From contig JAWNZC010000344.1 in NCBI GenBank assembly GCA_035771165.1, positions 1,033,501 through 1,097,500 of the forward strand: a stretch of DNA of 64,000 nt, given 5' to 3'. Below the pieces are notes generated by a model. The model did no database searches, had not been told where the DNA came from, and worked only from the letters and a program-made list of their open reading frames with translations. Each line of letters begins with the position of its first letter. Within the stretch, counting starts at the first letter, position 1. This document shows positions 21,616-32,466 of this stretch, in pieces. The translations under genes were made by a program, and so were the position numbers. The DNA comes from Paragorgia papillata (lineage: Eukaryota > Cnidaria > Anthozoa > Scleralcyonacea > Coralliidae).

Positions 21616-21757
21616 GTTTTATTTTATTTTATTTTATTTATTAAATTCGCCATACATACATAAATACATGATTACAAATAGCATACATATAAGGTTACAA
21701 AACATAAACCATACATCAGGGAAAATAAGTGGCAGGGACATCGCAACAGCACGTAGC
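21616..21757 (-). mobile_element. Short SINE-like insertion with (AAAAT)n tail
   Basis: A 142-bp block begins with (TTTTA)n and breaks the RNase H-integrase linker. CAATT occurs on both sides (21611-21615 and 21758-21762) and could be its target duplication. Read on the minus strand it would end in an A-rich pentamer tail, as SINEs and LINE 3' ends do. No Pol III boxes were identified. Confidence 0.45.
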
Positions 21758-23063
21758 CAATTACTGCGGGCCCTTCCGTTTGAGGAAGAAATAACTGCAT
21801 TGTTGTTTGAACCCGATTCGGAGAGCGATCGCATCATACTGAAGAGAGCAAGTGAGGATAAGGACTATCAGTCACTTAGAAAAGTAGTGGAGAATGATTT
21901 ATGGAAGTCACATAAGAATGATCCAAATATCTCGAAGTTTTTCGGAGTCGCTCCAGATTTATCGGTCGTGAAGGGACTTGTGTTCTACAACGACCTCTTG
22001 GTTCCACCATTTGTTATGCAGAACGCTTTTATCGATGAAGCCCACCGGATTGGACATTCAGGTGAGAAGCGTACAGTGGATCTGTTGCGAGAAAGAGTAT
22101 GGTTCCCAGGAATGACGAAGCTGGCGAAAGATGTCGTCAAGAGCTGCCTGAGCTGTCAGATGACCTTCGACAGAACATACGACGAACCTCTACGACCAAG
22201 ACCGTTACCACCAGATGTTTGGCACACGATATCTATCGATTTTAAAGGCCCTCTAAAAGATGGAAGGTACGCATTAGTTGCCTATGACCTCTACAGTCGA
22301 TATCCAGTGGTCGGATATTGCAAGTCAACATCGTTTGCCTACGATGGGCAATTCTGATGAGCCAATTCTGGATTCAATGTTTGCCACTTTTGGGAAAGTT
22401 CATACAGTGAAGACCGACAACGGACCGCCATTCCATGGTCACAAGATTCGCGAATATGCTGAGGCAAAGGGTTTTCGCCATCACAGAATCACCCCTAGAC
22501 ACCCACGAGCGAACGGCGAATGTGAGAGATTTATGCAAAATCTGAAAAAAGCTATTCGAATAGCAGAGCAAGAAAATGTCGACTACGAGGAGAAGATAAA
22601 CGGAATGTTAGAAGCCTATAGAGCCACGCCGCATCCATCCACGTTGAAAAGCCCATATGAGCTGATGTTCGGAAGAAAAATGAACTTAAACATTTTCCCG
22701 ACTATGAAGAGAAGAGTAAGAGATGGAGTTATTAGAAATCGTGATCACCAATACAAGAAGAAAGCAAAGGAGTATCACGATAGAAAGAGAAACGTCAAGG
22801 AATCCTGTACCAGATTGGGAGATAGAGTGCTGATGAAAGATAGGAGATCGCTTAAGACCCGAAGTGGGCACCGTAGTTGGAATAAGTGGACATTCTGTTA
22901 CTGTGCGATTTAGAAGTGGAAAAATCTTCAAGAGAGATAAATCACATCTTAAAGTTGTTAATAGAGCTGTGGTTCCAAACAGTCAAGAAACACCGACAAA
23001 GAAAGTAAGAGTTCAAGAACGGAGACGAGTTAAACTATCTGACACAGAAGAAAGTGACACTGA
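21758..23063 (+). pseudogene. Gypsy integrase, frameshifted and cut by the Polinton
   Basis: The zinc module reads HRIGH ... CLSCQ near 22040-22160. The first catalytic Asp is in ISIDFKGPL. After a frame change near 22340, the second Asp lies in TDNGPPFHG and the Glu in RANGECERF. Another frame holds the C-terminal DNA-binding part (GTVVGISGHSVTVRF). The integrase tail stops at the Polinton target duplication (23058-23063) and resumes in frame at 41189. Confidence 0.88.
23058..23063 (+). repeat. Polinton target-site duplication CACTGA (left)
   Basis: CACTGA here is matched by CACTGA at 41183-41188. Six bases is the standard duplication of Maverick/Polinton integrases. Joining the flanks with one copy leaves the Gypsy reading frame open. 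Confidence 0.93.
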
Positions 23064-23200
23064 AGTAGATGACCCCCCATATACCGTAACAAAGGGATGC
23101 CGCCTCATTAATATTCAGCATGACTCACGCATGACTCACGCCTGGGACATGATTGGGCAAGACTCAGGGATACCTACTGCTCATGAAGCTATATAAGCTC
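23064..23200. promoter_or_regulatory. Left terminal repeat: iterons and polymerase promoter
   Basis: After the C-run and ATATACCGTAACAAAGGGAT come two GCATGACTCAC units (TGACTCA, the AP-1-type site). A conserved stretch CTGGGACATGATTGGGCAAG follows, and then TATATAAG at 23190-23197 as a TATA box for the polymerase gene. The right end holds the same blocks inversely with more iterons. In protein-primed replicons such ends also serve as replication origins; that role is inferred. Confidence 0.7.
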
Positions 23201-23314
23201 GGTGATTTCGTATAGTTTCTACTTTTCCTAAAGTGTTTTACTTGTGGAGTTTACCGTCTTTGATAGTGTTTTATTGGGAGATATTTTTAAAGTCTTTTTA
23301 TTGTCTGATTGAAG

Positions 23315-23412
23315 GTAAGCTATTTTCGTGTTCAATTTATAGTTTTATTATGCTCATTATATGTGTTTATATATTTTATCTGAGTCTAATACATGTTTTG
23401 TTTCATTGACAG
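23315..23412 (+). other. Putative 5' UTR intron of the left polymerase gene
   Basis: GAAG|GTAAGC at 23315 and TTGACAG| at 23412 are strong donor and acceptor sequences. The acceptor lies two bases before the ATG at 23415. The right arm keeps the acceptor but has lost about 60 bp including the donor. Confidence 0.6.
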
Positions 23413-24941
23413 CAATGGACCTTATCGATGTAATTAAAGGTTGTACAACCGTCGAGGAGATCGAAGCGTTAGAGTGGCTGTTTAACTTTGATGAAAGGCA
23501 TAAGGAAGCAGCCTTATTGCAACGTATCATTATATTGTCGAATGCTTTGGAGCGTGATTTGGAGAATGAACGTTGTGGGATTTCTACGGTGTTAATGGAT
23601 GGCTGGTCGAACGAGCAACGGGAATCCTTCAAACGAGATTGGAACGATGATTCGTTTGTGGCCGAGATGGACGGTCAGGCCCCCGAACCGGCGATACCCT
23701 CGTTAATGGATGGTTGGTCGAACGAGCAAGACGAATCCTTCAGAATGGATTGGAATGACGATTCATTTATGGGCGAACTAGAGGATATTTCTGATTGTCA
23801 AGTCTCTGGTGAACCGTCGACACCCGAGGTATCTATCCAGACCGGAGAAGGAAGCCGAAAACGAGCCGCTGAACATGCAAGTACGGAATCAATACCACGT
23901 AAGAGATCTAAAACTGTTCCGTTATTTACGATAAAATCTGTTAAGCAAGTGCGCGTGAAAAAGTTTAAGGCCACGGGCCTTGATTATCGTGTTCAGTTCG
24001 GTGATTTGCAAGGACAAGGCTTGCCTGATGTCCTGAGACAGTTACATGATGTATTTGAAAGTCTACTCGATCGCGTAACCGATGGTATTGCTATGCATGA
24101 TCAAGTCCGGTTTATTATGCATTCTCCCCAACTCGAATATCCCATTTCATTAGCATTTATGACTCGTGAGAGATTAACCGTCGAGAGGATCTTAGCCGAG
24201 ATCGAAAGAGTTATTCAGTCGAACGATTCGTTTAAGCTAGATGATGCGATTACCGTCAATATCATCCACGTTGAGATGCCACACGGCGGAACGGGAAGAA
24301 AGCGAAAGATTGCTAACCTCGATAAGTATCTTACCAACAAAAGAGCAATAGTACGTATCCAAAACAAAGACGATCTCTGTCTTAGCCGGGCCATCGTCGT
24401 AGCGAAAGCAAAGATTGACAACGATGAACGATACCATTACATTAGCGAGCCCCGGGGAGCTTTACAAGGTGACCTTTGCTCACGAATTGCATGAAAATGC
24501 CGGCGTACCACTCAGACAGTGCGGTATCGAAGAAGTGAAAAAGTTTCAAGTCTATTTGACCGATTACCAGATAAACATCGTTTCGAAAGAGCATTTGAAT
24601 GCACTTATTTACTCTGGCCCCGAGGCACCGAAGCGTATTTCTCTCTACGCCCACGATAACCACTATGACGTAATTACTAGTATGCCAGCTTTTCTTGCTC
24701 GTAAGAAGTACTGCCACGTCTGTAAGAAAGGTTATGATAACATCGAAGACCATATCTGCGGAGATACGTGCAAGTTATGCCATGCACAAAACTGTCCGAT
24801 AACGAACTGGGTATTTTGCGAAGATTGCAGCCGGTTTTTCAAGAGCCAGGTACAGTGGCGCTCAAAAGTTTTGTAACACCTTCGTGGACTGAAATGCGTG
24901 TAGTGTGCGTGTACACGCAACATACATACACGCACTACACG

Positions 24942-25140
24942 CAAAGCTTTCGTGTATAATCACTACACGCAAAGCTTCGTGTATAATAACTACACGCAAG
25001 CTTCGTGTATAATAACTACACGCAAAGCTTCGTGTATAATAACTACACGCAAAGCTTCGTGCATAATACAGTAACTACACGCAAAGCTTCGTGTATAATA
25101 ACTACACAAAACTTTGTGTATGATCAATACATAACTACAC
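24942..25140 (+). repeat. 27-bp tandem palindromic repeats
   Basis: About seven units of CTACACGCAAAGCTTCGTGT plus ATAATAA are seen. Each unit is itself an imperfect palindrome around AAGCTT. The field starts shortly inside the left end of the TA-flanked element. Confidence 0.85.
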
Positions 25141-25214
25141 ATACTTTTGCGTGTAGATGAGTGTACGGTAATATTTCACCGAAGTATTTGGTAAAAGCAT
25201 AAGCCTAGTTTTCA

Positions 25215-25395
25215 TATGATCACTACGATCGCTCAAAAAACACTCGGCGATCGCAGCGATCATACGATCAATGCAATCAACATGCACGATCGCCGAGATA
25301 GAACATTTCCTACCTTGGCGATCGTAGCGATCACGACTATAGCTATTGTAGCGATCGTGGTTTTCAGCGTTCGTGGCGATTGCAGCGATCAATTT
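25215..25395. repeat. GATCGC/CGATCG palindrome-rich field
   Basis: GCGATCGTAGCGATCAC-type units recur at least eight times in both orientations. The field lies between the 27-bp repeats and the BEN ORF. Short plus and minus ORFs here are repeat translations. Confidence 0.75.
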
Positions 25396-25812
25396 GAGAT
25401 GATTCTCCACATGAGAATTTTGAGTCAAACCCGAACAAGTTGTTTGTCAAATTTCTACTGCCTGACGCCACTGAAATGCGAAAGCTGCCATTCCGAACCT
25501 TGCATCAAAACTAAAATTTGCAAGAATTAGACGTTTGAATCCGGATTAGATAGCAATTGTCGAATTTAATTTGCCTGTGAACCTTGTAATAATTTAGCGT
25601 CAGTGCTGAATTTTTATTGCTTTCGATTTAGTTTAACTTTCAAACACTTGTAACCCGCACGTTTGATTCGGTATAGCAAAAATGCTACGTTTAAAACAGT
25701 CAGCGTGGAAATCATTGATTTATATAAGAATAATGAAAACAACAGTAAAGGTAAGAAAAGTTTTATTTAATTAAAAAAGAAATCTTCCATCTGGTCACAA
25801 ATAAACTAGTTC

Positions 25813-26130
25813 TTATAAATACTTAATGTTTACGTTTAACAGGACGTCTGATAAACTCGTCCATATAGCACGTCGGCACTTACTCCAAGCTTCGGGAATA
25901 TCAACTGGTGATGTCGGATACATCTGACACACGTACGATTTTATTATTTCAACACGCACAGGATCCACAGCCAGTTTTTCTTTCTTGCCGGAAATATTTC
26001 TGCCTTCTAACTCCTCACTTCGGAAGAGACGCCGTAAAACATTGCACAATGAATCCGTCGCCATGACCAGACGGAAATTCTGTGTGTTTGTTTTAGACGC
26101 CGCTGTAACATCACATCGAATTAAATGCAT
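25813..26130 (-). CDS. BEN-domain-like protein
   Basis: The minus-strand ORF of 105 codons begins MHLIRCDVTAAS and contains LCNVLRRLFRSEELEGRN, ISGKKEKLAVDPVRVEIIK, SYVCQMYP and WSKCRRAI. The order L..LF..EEL, (V/I)SGKK, LDP.R...IK.YV, then W.KC..AI is that of the BEN domain. BEN domains bind DNA or chromatin proteins in animals and occur in some animal viruses. The ORF is intact and covers the domain almost alone. It is the only protein-coding candidate of the nested element. An upstream exon is possible, and the Met start is not proven. Confidence 0.65.
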   Translation of the reverse strand: MHLIRCDVTAASKTNTQNFRLVMATDSLCNVLRRLFRSEELEGRNISGKKEKLAVDPVRVEIIKSYVCQMYPTSPVDIPEAWSKCRRAIWTSLSDVLLNVNIKYL

Positions 26131-26254
26131 AAATTGCCAGTGCTGTTGACAAAATTGTTGTAGCTCTGTGTAGTTTTGCAGTTTCGGTAGAATAATCGTT
26201 TATTTATAATATTTGTATCACGCTTTATTTTTTTCAATCAAAAGTGATACACGT

Positions 26255-26445
26255 GCAGTCAACTACACGCAAACTGCGTGTAGCGGACTACACACAAACT
26301 GTGTGTGAGTGTATCTACACGCAACTGCGTGTAGTGCAAGGTTGCGTGTAGTGCGAAGCTTCGTGTAGTTTGACTGTACTACACGCAATATGTACTACAC
26401 GCACTTGTAAAGTGCGTGTACTGTGGGTGTAAAAACCCCACGCAG
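26255..26445. repeat. TACACGCA/TGCGTGTA inverted repeat field
   Basis: Alternating CTACACGCAA and TTGCGTGTAG blocks form many small hairpins just inside the right end of the TA-flanked element. The same words appear just inside the left end (24890-24940), extending the inverted repeat of the element. Confidence 0.8.
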
Positions 26446-28564
26446 GTGTTACAAAACTTTTGAGCGCCACTGTATGTTTCGATCGGCATAAAGCAGAGGT
26501 AGGTGATAAGCGACCAATTTGCGCATCCGTTGTGAAATGTCAACACTGCAACCATGTGGTGAGGAAAGCTAACGAACAGCCAGAGAAACACAATTGCGGA
26601 CTTGTTCGATGTACTGTATGCCAACAATACGTAGATCCCGAGGATCACCAATGTTACATTCAACCGGCAAAGAAAAGAAGAACTACTCATCAAACGCGAT
26701 CGGACACGAATGATTTGGTAGATGATGAGGTGGAAGTTGGGCGTGACGAGAATGAAGACGTCGGGGGCGAGGGAGGTTACAATCAATTGTTGTTTTCGAC
26801 TTTGAATGTATACAAGAAGGCGGCGAACACGTACCGAATTTATGCGTTGTTCACGACGAAAGCGGTCAAGAGTGGGTGTTTAACGGTGCAAACACACGGG
26901 ATGAACTTTGCGAGTGGGTATTTAAAGAGAACAACCCCGGCAGTATAGTGATGGCTCATAATTTCCAGGGATATGATGGTTATTTCATTCTCCAATATTT
27001 GCATCAGAATGGTTTGGTACCCGAAGTTGTTTGAACGGTGCAAAGATTTTAACACTAAATGTTCCTGCATTGAATATCAAGTTTGTTGATTCGCTATGTT
27101 TTATCCCTATGAAGCTAGCAAACTTTCCGAAAACATTTGGTTCGAGTGAACTTTCCAAAGGTTACTTTCCGCACCATTTCAACACCGAAACCAACCAAAA
27201 CTACCGAGGCCCCCTACCCGACGCAAGCTATTACGATCCGGATGGAATGGTACCTGAAGACCATACAAAATTTTACCAGTTGTACAATAACCTGAGAGCC
27301 AACGAATACGTATTTGACTTTCAACAAGAAATTCTAAAGTATTGTCGATCGGACGTTGACATCCTTCGGAGGTGTTGTCTTGAATTTCGCGAACTGTTTC
27401 GATCTCTTACCAACATTGATCCGTTTGAAAATTGTCTCACAATTGCTTCAGCATGCAACCTAGTCTTTCGAAAGAACTTTCTTTGTGAAGAATCGATTGC
27501 TGTAATTCCTCCACATGGTTATAGACCTCGCGATAAACAGTCGGTTATTGCTCTAAAGTGGTTAGCGTACACAGCACAAAGCAATAACATCTCCATTCGT
27601 CACTCTCGAAATTTTGGCGAGCAACGTATCGGTCAGTATCGTGTTGATGGGTATCATGCAGAGTCAAACACCGTCTACGAGCCCCATGGGTGTTTCTGGC
27701 ACGGCTGCGTCTCTTGTTACCACGAGACACAGTTAACCCCGTCAGTCAACAAACCATGCAAGATTTACATCAGCGCACGCTCGAGAAAACGCGTTTTCTA
27801 AAACGTCAAGGTTACAACGTGATTGAGATGTGGGAGTGCAACTTGAAGCGTCAACTCGAAGCAAACTCGGACATGAAAACGTATTTCGATAATTTTGAAA
27901 TCTCCGAGCCTCTCGAACCCAGAGACGGACTGTACGGGGGCCGCACGAACGCGGCGAAGTTGTTCCACCAGTGCCAGCAAAAATGAGAAAATTCATTATG
28001 TGGACTTTACAAGTTTGTATCCATGGACGAATAAGTACTGTTCATATCCAGTGGGCCATCCTGAGATTATCACCGAAAACTTTGGCGATATCACAGAGTA
28101 TTTCGGTTTGGTTAAATGTACCGTTCTCCCCCCACGTGGTCTTTACCATCCGGTTCTACCGTATCGTGCTCACGGAAAGCTTATGTTCCCGCTGTGCCAA
28201 ACTTGTGCTGACGGATTGAACCAGGAGCAATGCACCCATACAGACCAGAAGCGTGCAATTCAGGGTACTTGGGTAACCAATGAATTACAGAAAGCTTTGG
28301 AGAAAGGATATCGATTGATCGGAATACACGAAGTGTGGCATTTTCCCCAACAGAGCAACGGGCTATTCAAGGACTACATCGACACATTCCTGAAGATCAA
28401 GCAGGAATCCAGCGGTTATCTGGAGGGCTGTGACACCGAGGACAAGAAACAGCAGTATATCGACGGGTACAACCAACGAGAGGGTATTCTCATGGATCGT
28501 GCAAAAATTGCGAAAAATCCTGGACTCCGTGCTTTGGCGAAGCTCATGTTGAACTCTTTTTGGG

Positions 28565-28621
28565 GTGAGTACAAATATTGTAATAAATATCGTAATAAAT
28601 AACGTTTGTTTTGTTTTGCAG
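28565..28621 (+). other. Spliceosomal intron in the left polymerase copy
   Basis: G|GTGAGT at 28565 and TTTTGCAG| at 28621 bound a 57-nt intron within the motif B codon series (FWG then KFAQR). Removing it keeps the frame. The right copy has an intron at the same codon with a longer body. Confidence 0.85.
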
Positions 28622-29281
28622 GGAAATTTGCGCAGAGAACCAACATGACTAAAGTAAAGCTCATCACAGATCCGCAAGAGTAAGTATTTCGACATGTTGA
28701 CGGCCGACGAAATAGAAGTGATCGATGCTTCGTTTGTGAGTGATGATGTCATAGAGCTACGATATGAACACAAAGATAACTTCATCGAACCGAATGCCAA
28801 GACCAACGTGGTGATTGCTGCTTTCACAACTGCTCACGCCTGGTTAAAGCTCTACAGCACGTTGGAACAGCTCGGAGAAAGAGTGCTATATTACGACACG
28901 GACTCTGTGATTTACGTGAGTAAACCAGGAGAGCCAGAACCGGAGACAGGCGTCTATTTGGGCGAATTGACGAACGAATTGGACGGTGATTACATCACGA
29001 CTTTCGTTTCTGGTGGCCCGAAGAACTATTCGTATGAACTTAGTAGCGGGAAAACGTGTTGTAAGATACGAGGTATCACTTTAAATTTTCAAACATTGGA
29101 AACAGTTAATTTCAATGTTATGTGTGATTTAGTATATCTTAATGTTGTGTGTGATATGGAAAACACAGATCCAGTGAAAGTATCTGTAGACATACCATTC
29201 AAAATTACCAGGAATACTAGCACAAAGCAAGTTATCACAAAACAACAGCACAAGGATTATAGGATAGTGTACAATAAATGA

Positions 29282-29600
29282 GTAATTGTAGAAAATTTCA
29301 ACACCATTCCGTACGGTTACTAATTTTTGAACATGGGGTCTGTAAATAATTGTAAATAGTTTAGGTTTTTTAACTTTGTGTGCTGATTATTAATACTTTT
29401 GTGTGTACTTGTAAATAGGAAATTTAATAATATATCTTTTATTAACGCTACCTGTTGTCTTATTTACTGGCGTGGCGGTTCAAGGGCTTAATGAGGGTCT
29501 TTTAGAGCAGATGGGTAGGGGTGGGGGTGGGGGTCAGAGGGGACAGGGAGTGTATTCAAGCGATAGGGCCATAGGGCCACGAAAAAGGCCCCCAGGGCCA
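29282..29600. other. Spacer between polymerase and zinc-finger genes
   Basis: The first part (to about 29463) is mirrored in the right arm at 36395-36550. A G-rich stretch (GGGGTGGGGGTGGGGG, 29516-29533) and GGGCCATAGGGCCA-type repeats lead to the TATA box. No gene is present. Confidence 0.55.
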
Positions 29601-29607
29601 TATAAAT
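29601..29607 (+). promoter_or_regulatory. TATA box of the zinc-finger gene
   Basis: TATAAAT lies 48 bases before the ATG at 29649. It is preceded by the GGGCCA repeats and fits a short 5' UTR. Confidence 0.6.
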
Positions 29608-29648
29608 ATTTATTTTTGAGTACCTTTTCAAATCGTTCATTTGTTATC

Positions 29649-29885
29649 ATGCCTCGAAGGCGTAAGGATTGTCCTGTCTGTGGCAAGCAAGGTTTATTAA
29701 GATTAGCAAATCATTTATCCAATGTTCATCAACTCTCTTCAAAAGATAGGCAACCGTATTTGATTCGCGCTAAAGCTTCTCCTGAAGATTTAGAAACTTT
29801 GTTAAACGAATTACACAGACTTATCCGAAATACTAAGTACACAAAACGGGCACAATGTACGAAGCGGCCAAAATGGTATAAATAA
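29649..29885 (+). CDS. Small C2H2 zinc-finger protein
   Basis: The 78-residue protein begins MPRRRKDCPVCGKQGLL. CPVC with HLSNVH gives CX2C...HX4H, a C2H2-like finger at residues 8-27. A charged helical segment and a Lys/Arg-rich tail (KYTKRAQCTKRPKW) follow. Similar small proteins accompany cnidarian Polinton-like elements, where their role is unknown; DNA or RNA binding is likely. The start is chosen at the first ATG after the TATA box; the frame is open further upstream without support. A broken inverse copy lies at 34869-35089. Confidence 0.75.
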   Translation: MPRRRKDCPVCGKQGLLRLANHLSNVHQLSSKDRQPYLIRAKASPEDLETLLNELHRLIRNTKYTKRAQCTKRPKWYK

Positions 29886-30029
29886 GATTTCACTAGATCG
29901 GTCTGCTCAGTTTAACTATGTACTCCATACAGCTTTAGTAATTCATAATTGAATGAATTTATTAATTATCCATCTTTGGGATTAAAAATACAATGGATTT
30001 ACATTAAGTCATAATAGAATAAGATCAAT
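29886..30029. other. Spacer at the LINE insertion edge
   Basis: This is AT-rich sequence with no gene. The LINE 3' end begins near 30030 with TTAAAAAGACTAAGA-type repeats. Confidence 0.45.
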
Positions 30030-30096
30030 ATTTGTAGTTAAAAAGACTAAGATTAAAAAGACTAAGTTAAAAAGACAAAGTTGAATGTTATCAGAT

Positions 30097-32466
30097 TTAT
30101 ATATATTTACTAGATCTTGCAATGAAAGATTGTTTGTGTCTCTCGGTTCTAGATAGAACGGTATAAGAATTATTTTGTCTAAGTTCATATGGGTATTCTC
30201 TAGGATCAGGCAATAGAGTATGGCAAGGATGGTTTGGTTCCGCTTGAATCCTTCTGATCTCTCGGATGGTTGCTAATTCACGCCTGCTTCTTAAAGATGG
30301 CAAGCAGTCTCTATCCAAATAAAGAATTCTCAGACTTCTTGTCTGTACACGTTCAATTTCTTGTTGTAAATAATCTGGAAGTCCTGCCCATACAGGCGAT
30401 GCATACTCTAATACTGGTCGAATTTTAGATATATAAGTTGTCAATCCGACCTCTGTTGGTAGTTGGGATTTCCTACACTGTCTAAGATGGTATAATCTCT
30501 TGTTTGCCTTACATGTAATTTGGTCTACATGTTCATTCCATTTAAGATCATTTTGGCATGATACACCCAGGAGCTTGAAACTATTTACCCTTTCTACTTC
30601 TTCATCATTGATTTGGATGCGAGGTGGTTCTGGGATTGAGTCTGTGAAACAAATCCACATATCCTTTGTTTTTTTCGGGTTCAAAGCCATTTTATTTGTA
30701 TCTGCCCATCCACTTAACCCATCAACAGCTTCTTGCATGGAGCTGCACATACCCCTTTCAACAATCTGATACTGGGTGCAGTCGTCAGCATATTTGCACG
30801 TATTAGTGTTTACAAGATTAAGCACAGTATCCTCTAAATCGTTGATATGTACATTAAACAAGGTGGGCGATATAACTGAGCCCTGTGGTACACCCAAAGG
30901 ACAAGGTTGTATTGACGATAGGATACCATGTAAGTTAACTTGTTGTGTTCTTCCGGTTAAAAAGCTTCTGATCCATAGCCAAAACGGTTTGCTGACATTC
31001 ATAGAGGCTAGTTTTTCTAATAGAATGTTGTGATTCACCAGATCGAAGGCCTTTCGAAAGTCTATAAATATGGCATGGACACCTTTTCTACCTGTCTGAG
31101 AATTGTCTGTGGCATTATACCAGTTCTGTGTCGCAGATATTAAAGCAGAAACAGTAGATCGACCGCGAGTGAAAGCATGTTGATTATTCTTTATATTAAG
31201 ATCCGATATATTTAATTGGAGTTGGAGTTTTTCAATAACCTTAGCCAATTGTGGAAGGACTGATATTTGTCTAAAGTCATTTTCAACATCGCTTGGGTTC
31301 CGGACTTTGGCAACTGGGGATATCAACGCATGTTTATATTGGCTTGGGTACTTGCATTGTTTTATACTGGCAGTAACAATATTGTGGGCTACTGGAGCGA
31401 GATCATCGCAAAAACGTTTAAGTATCCATGCAGGAATTTTGTCTACTCCAGTCGCTTTCCTGGGGTTTAGGTGTCTTAGACAGTTCTTAACTTGTCCAAT
31501 AGATGGCAGCGGAGGTGTAGTGTTCCTGAGTAATTGATCAATCTGATTAATATCTAATTCATTATCGGGTGGTAGATTTTCCCAGGGTTTTATAAAAGCC
31601 TGTTGTAATTTTTTAGCCAGTTCTAGTACATTATCATCTGATGTTTTTCCCAATGAATTATTTCCGTTAATTCCTAGAAGTGAGAAGATGGACTTAAACC
31701 ATTTAGCTGAGTTTGTCGTGCGAAGATCTTTTGCTTTTGATCTATAATAGGACACTTTAGCCTTGGATATGAGACTTGAAACGGTAACGCATAATTGTTC
31801 ATATCGCACTTGATCATTACGAGAGAAGGCACGCTGTCTAGCTTTAATCTTTGTTTTGATGAAGCTTGTCATCCAAGGTTTATCCGACGGGTGCGTTCTG
31901 ACTGTTCTTTCAGGAATAGTCTCGTCCATAATTGTGAGCATAGTTGAAGTAAAAACTTTTACTTTCTCATCTATCTCTTCTGCGGCGTATACATCAGACC
32001 AGTCTTCAAGTATAACTTTTCTACTTAGAACAGCTAAGTTTCCAGGCGTCAAAAGTCTTACTCGTTTGGGGTAGGCTGGTAATTTCTCTTTCTGTTTTGG
32101 TACAAGGAGAAGGCATTGGTGATCAGAATGCCCAAGTGGTGGCAGATGGAGCGTCGGATTATACATGTCTCGCATATTCGTCAGGACTTGATCCAAGGTG
32201 TTATTTCCTCTAGTTGGGGCAAGGATAGATTTCTTAAGATTGAAACGGTTACATAAGCGGGTGAGGTTTAGTTTGTTAAAATCTCCGGCAATTACAATTG
32301 CGGACGATGGTCGGTCACAGAGTAGTCTATCTAAATTTCTGGCAAGGTATTCTATCATGTCAATTCCACATTCGGCACTTTGACCAGGAGGGTAGTATAC
32401 AATAGCAGCTATGATTGAACTAAACGGGCGCGGAGTTCTGGGTGGTCTGAGCAATAGCCTAGCCAT
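30097..32466 (-). pseudogene. LINE endonuclease C-terminus and reverse transcriptase
   Basis: The 789-codon frame starts within the endonuclease: IVIAGDFNK (catalytic Asp/Asn) and LGHSDHQCLL (catalytic SDH). The RT carries FIDFRKAFDLVNH (A), GVPQGSVISPTLF (B), KYADDCTQY (C), LGVSCQNDLKWN and a C-terminal thumb (ASPVWAGLPDYLQQEIERVQTR). All catalytic acids are intact. It is separated from the endonuclease N-terminus by one frameshift in the overlap 32409-32466, the main visible lesion. The long open frame suggests a young copy. Confidence 0.9.

Larger units (their letters stand above)
24853..26471. mobile_element. TA-flanked DNA element with a BEN-domain ORF
   Basis: The 28-bp inverted ends CAGTGGCGCTCAAAAGTTTT (then GTAACACC) are flanked by TA at 24851-24852 and 26472-26473. 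The right polymerase copy shows the empty site near 39417-39424. TA targets and CAGTGGC-type ends fit the Tc1/mariner group, but there is no transposase. The 1,619-bp interior consists of three repeat fields and one minus-strand ORF with BEN-domain character. Confidence 0.88.
23415..29281 (+). pseudogene. Protein-primed DNA polymerase B, left arm copy (broken)
   Basis: The ATG at 23415 follows the acceptor. Segments in order: an N-terminal region with a short repeat (MDGWSNEQ twice), a Cys/His zinc segment (YCHVCKKGYDN, CGDTCKLCH), and exonuclease motifs (DFE, HNFQGYDGYF, YCRSDVDIL). The polymerase motifs follow: DFTSLYPWTNKY (A), KLMLNSFWG (B, interrupted by an intron) and YYDTDSVIYV (C). 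All catalytic acids are visible. Lesions: an extra T near 24475, a 1.6 kb transposon at 24853, a lost T near 26798, a stop near 27031, a one-base loss near 27720 and a 4-bp insertion at about 28682. Polintons use this enzyme for protein-primed self-replication. Confidence 0.9.

Noticed and set aside
24942..25140. CRISPR-like direct repeats of 27 bp
   Set aside because: Repeats are contiguous without spacers and lie inside a TA-flanked eukaryotic DNA element.
29472..29648. N-terminal extension of the zinc-finger ORF
   Set aside because: The frame is open but encodes Gly-rich sequence from a G-run and lies upstream of the TATA box; the ATG at 29649 fits better.
30500..32383. Several plus-strand ORFs of 60-90 codons
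   Set aside because: They lie antisense to the intact LINE reverse transcriptase frame and have no motif support.
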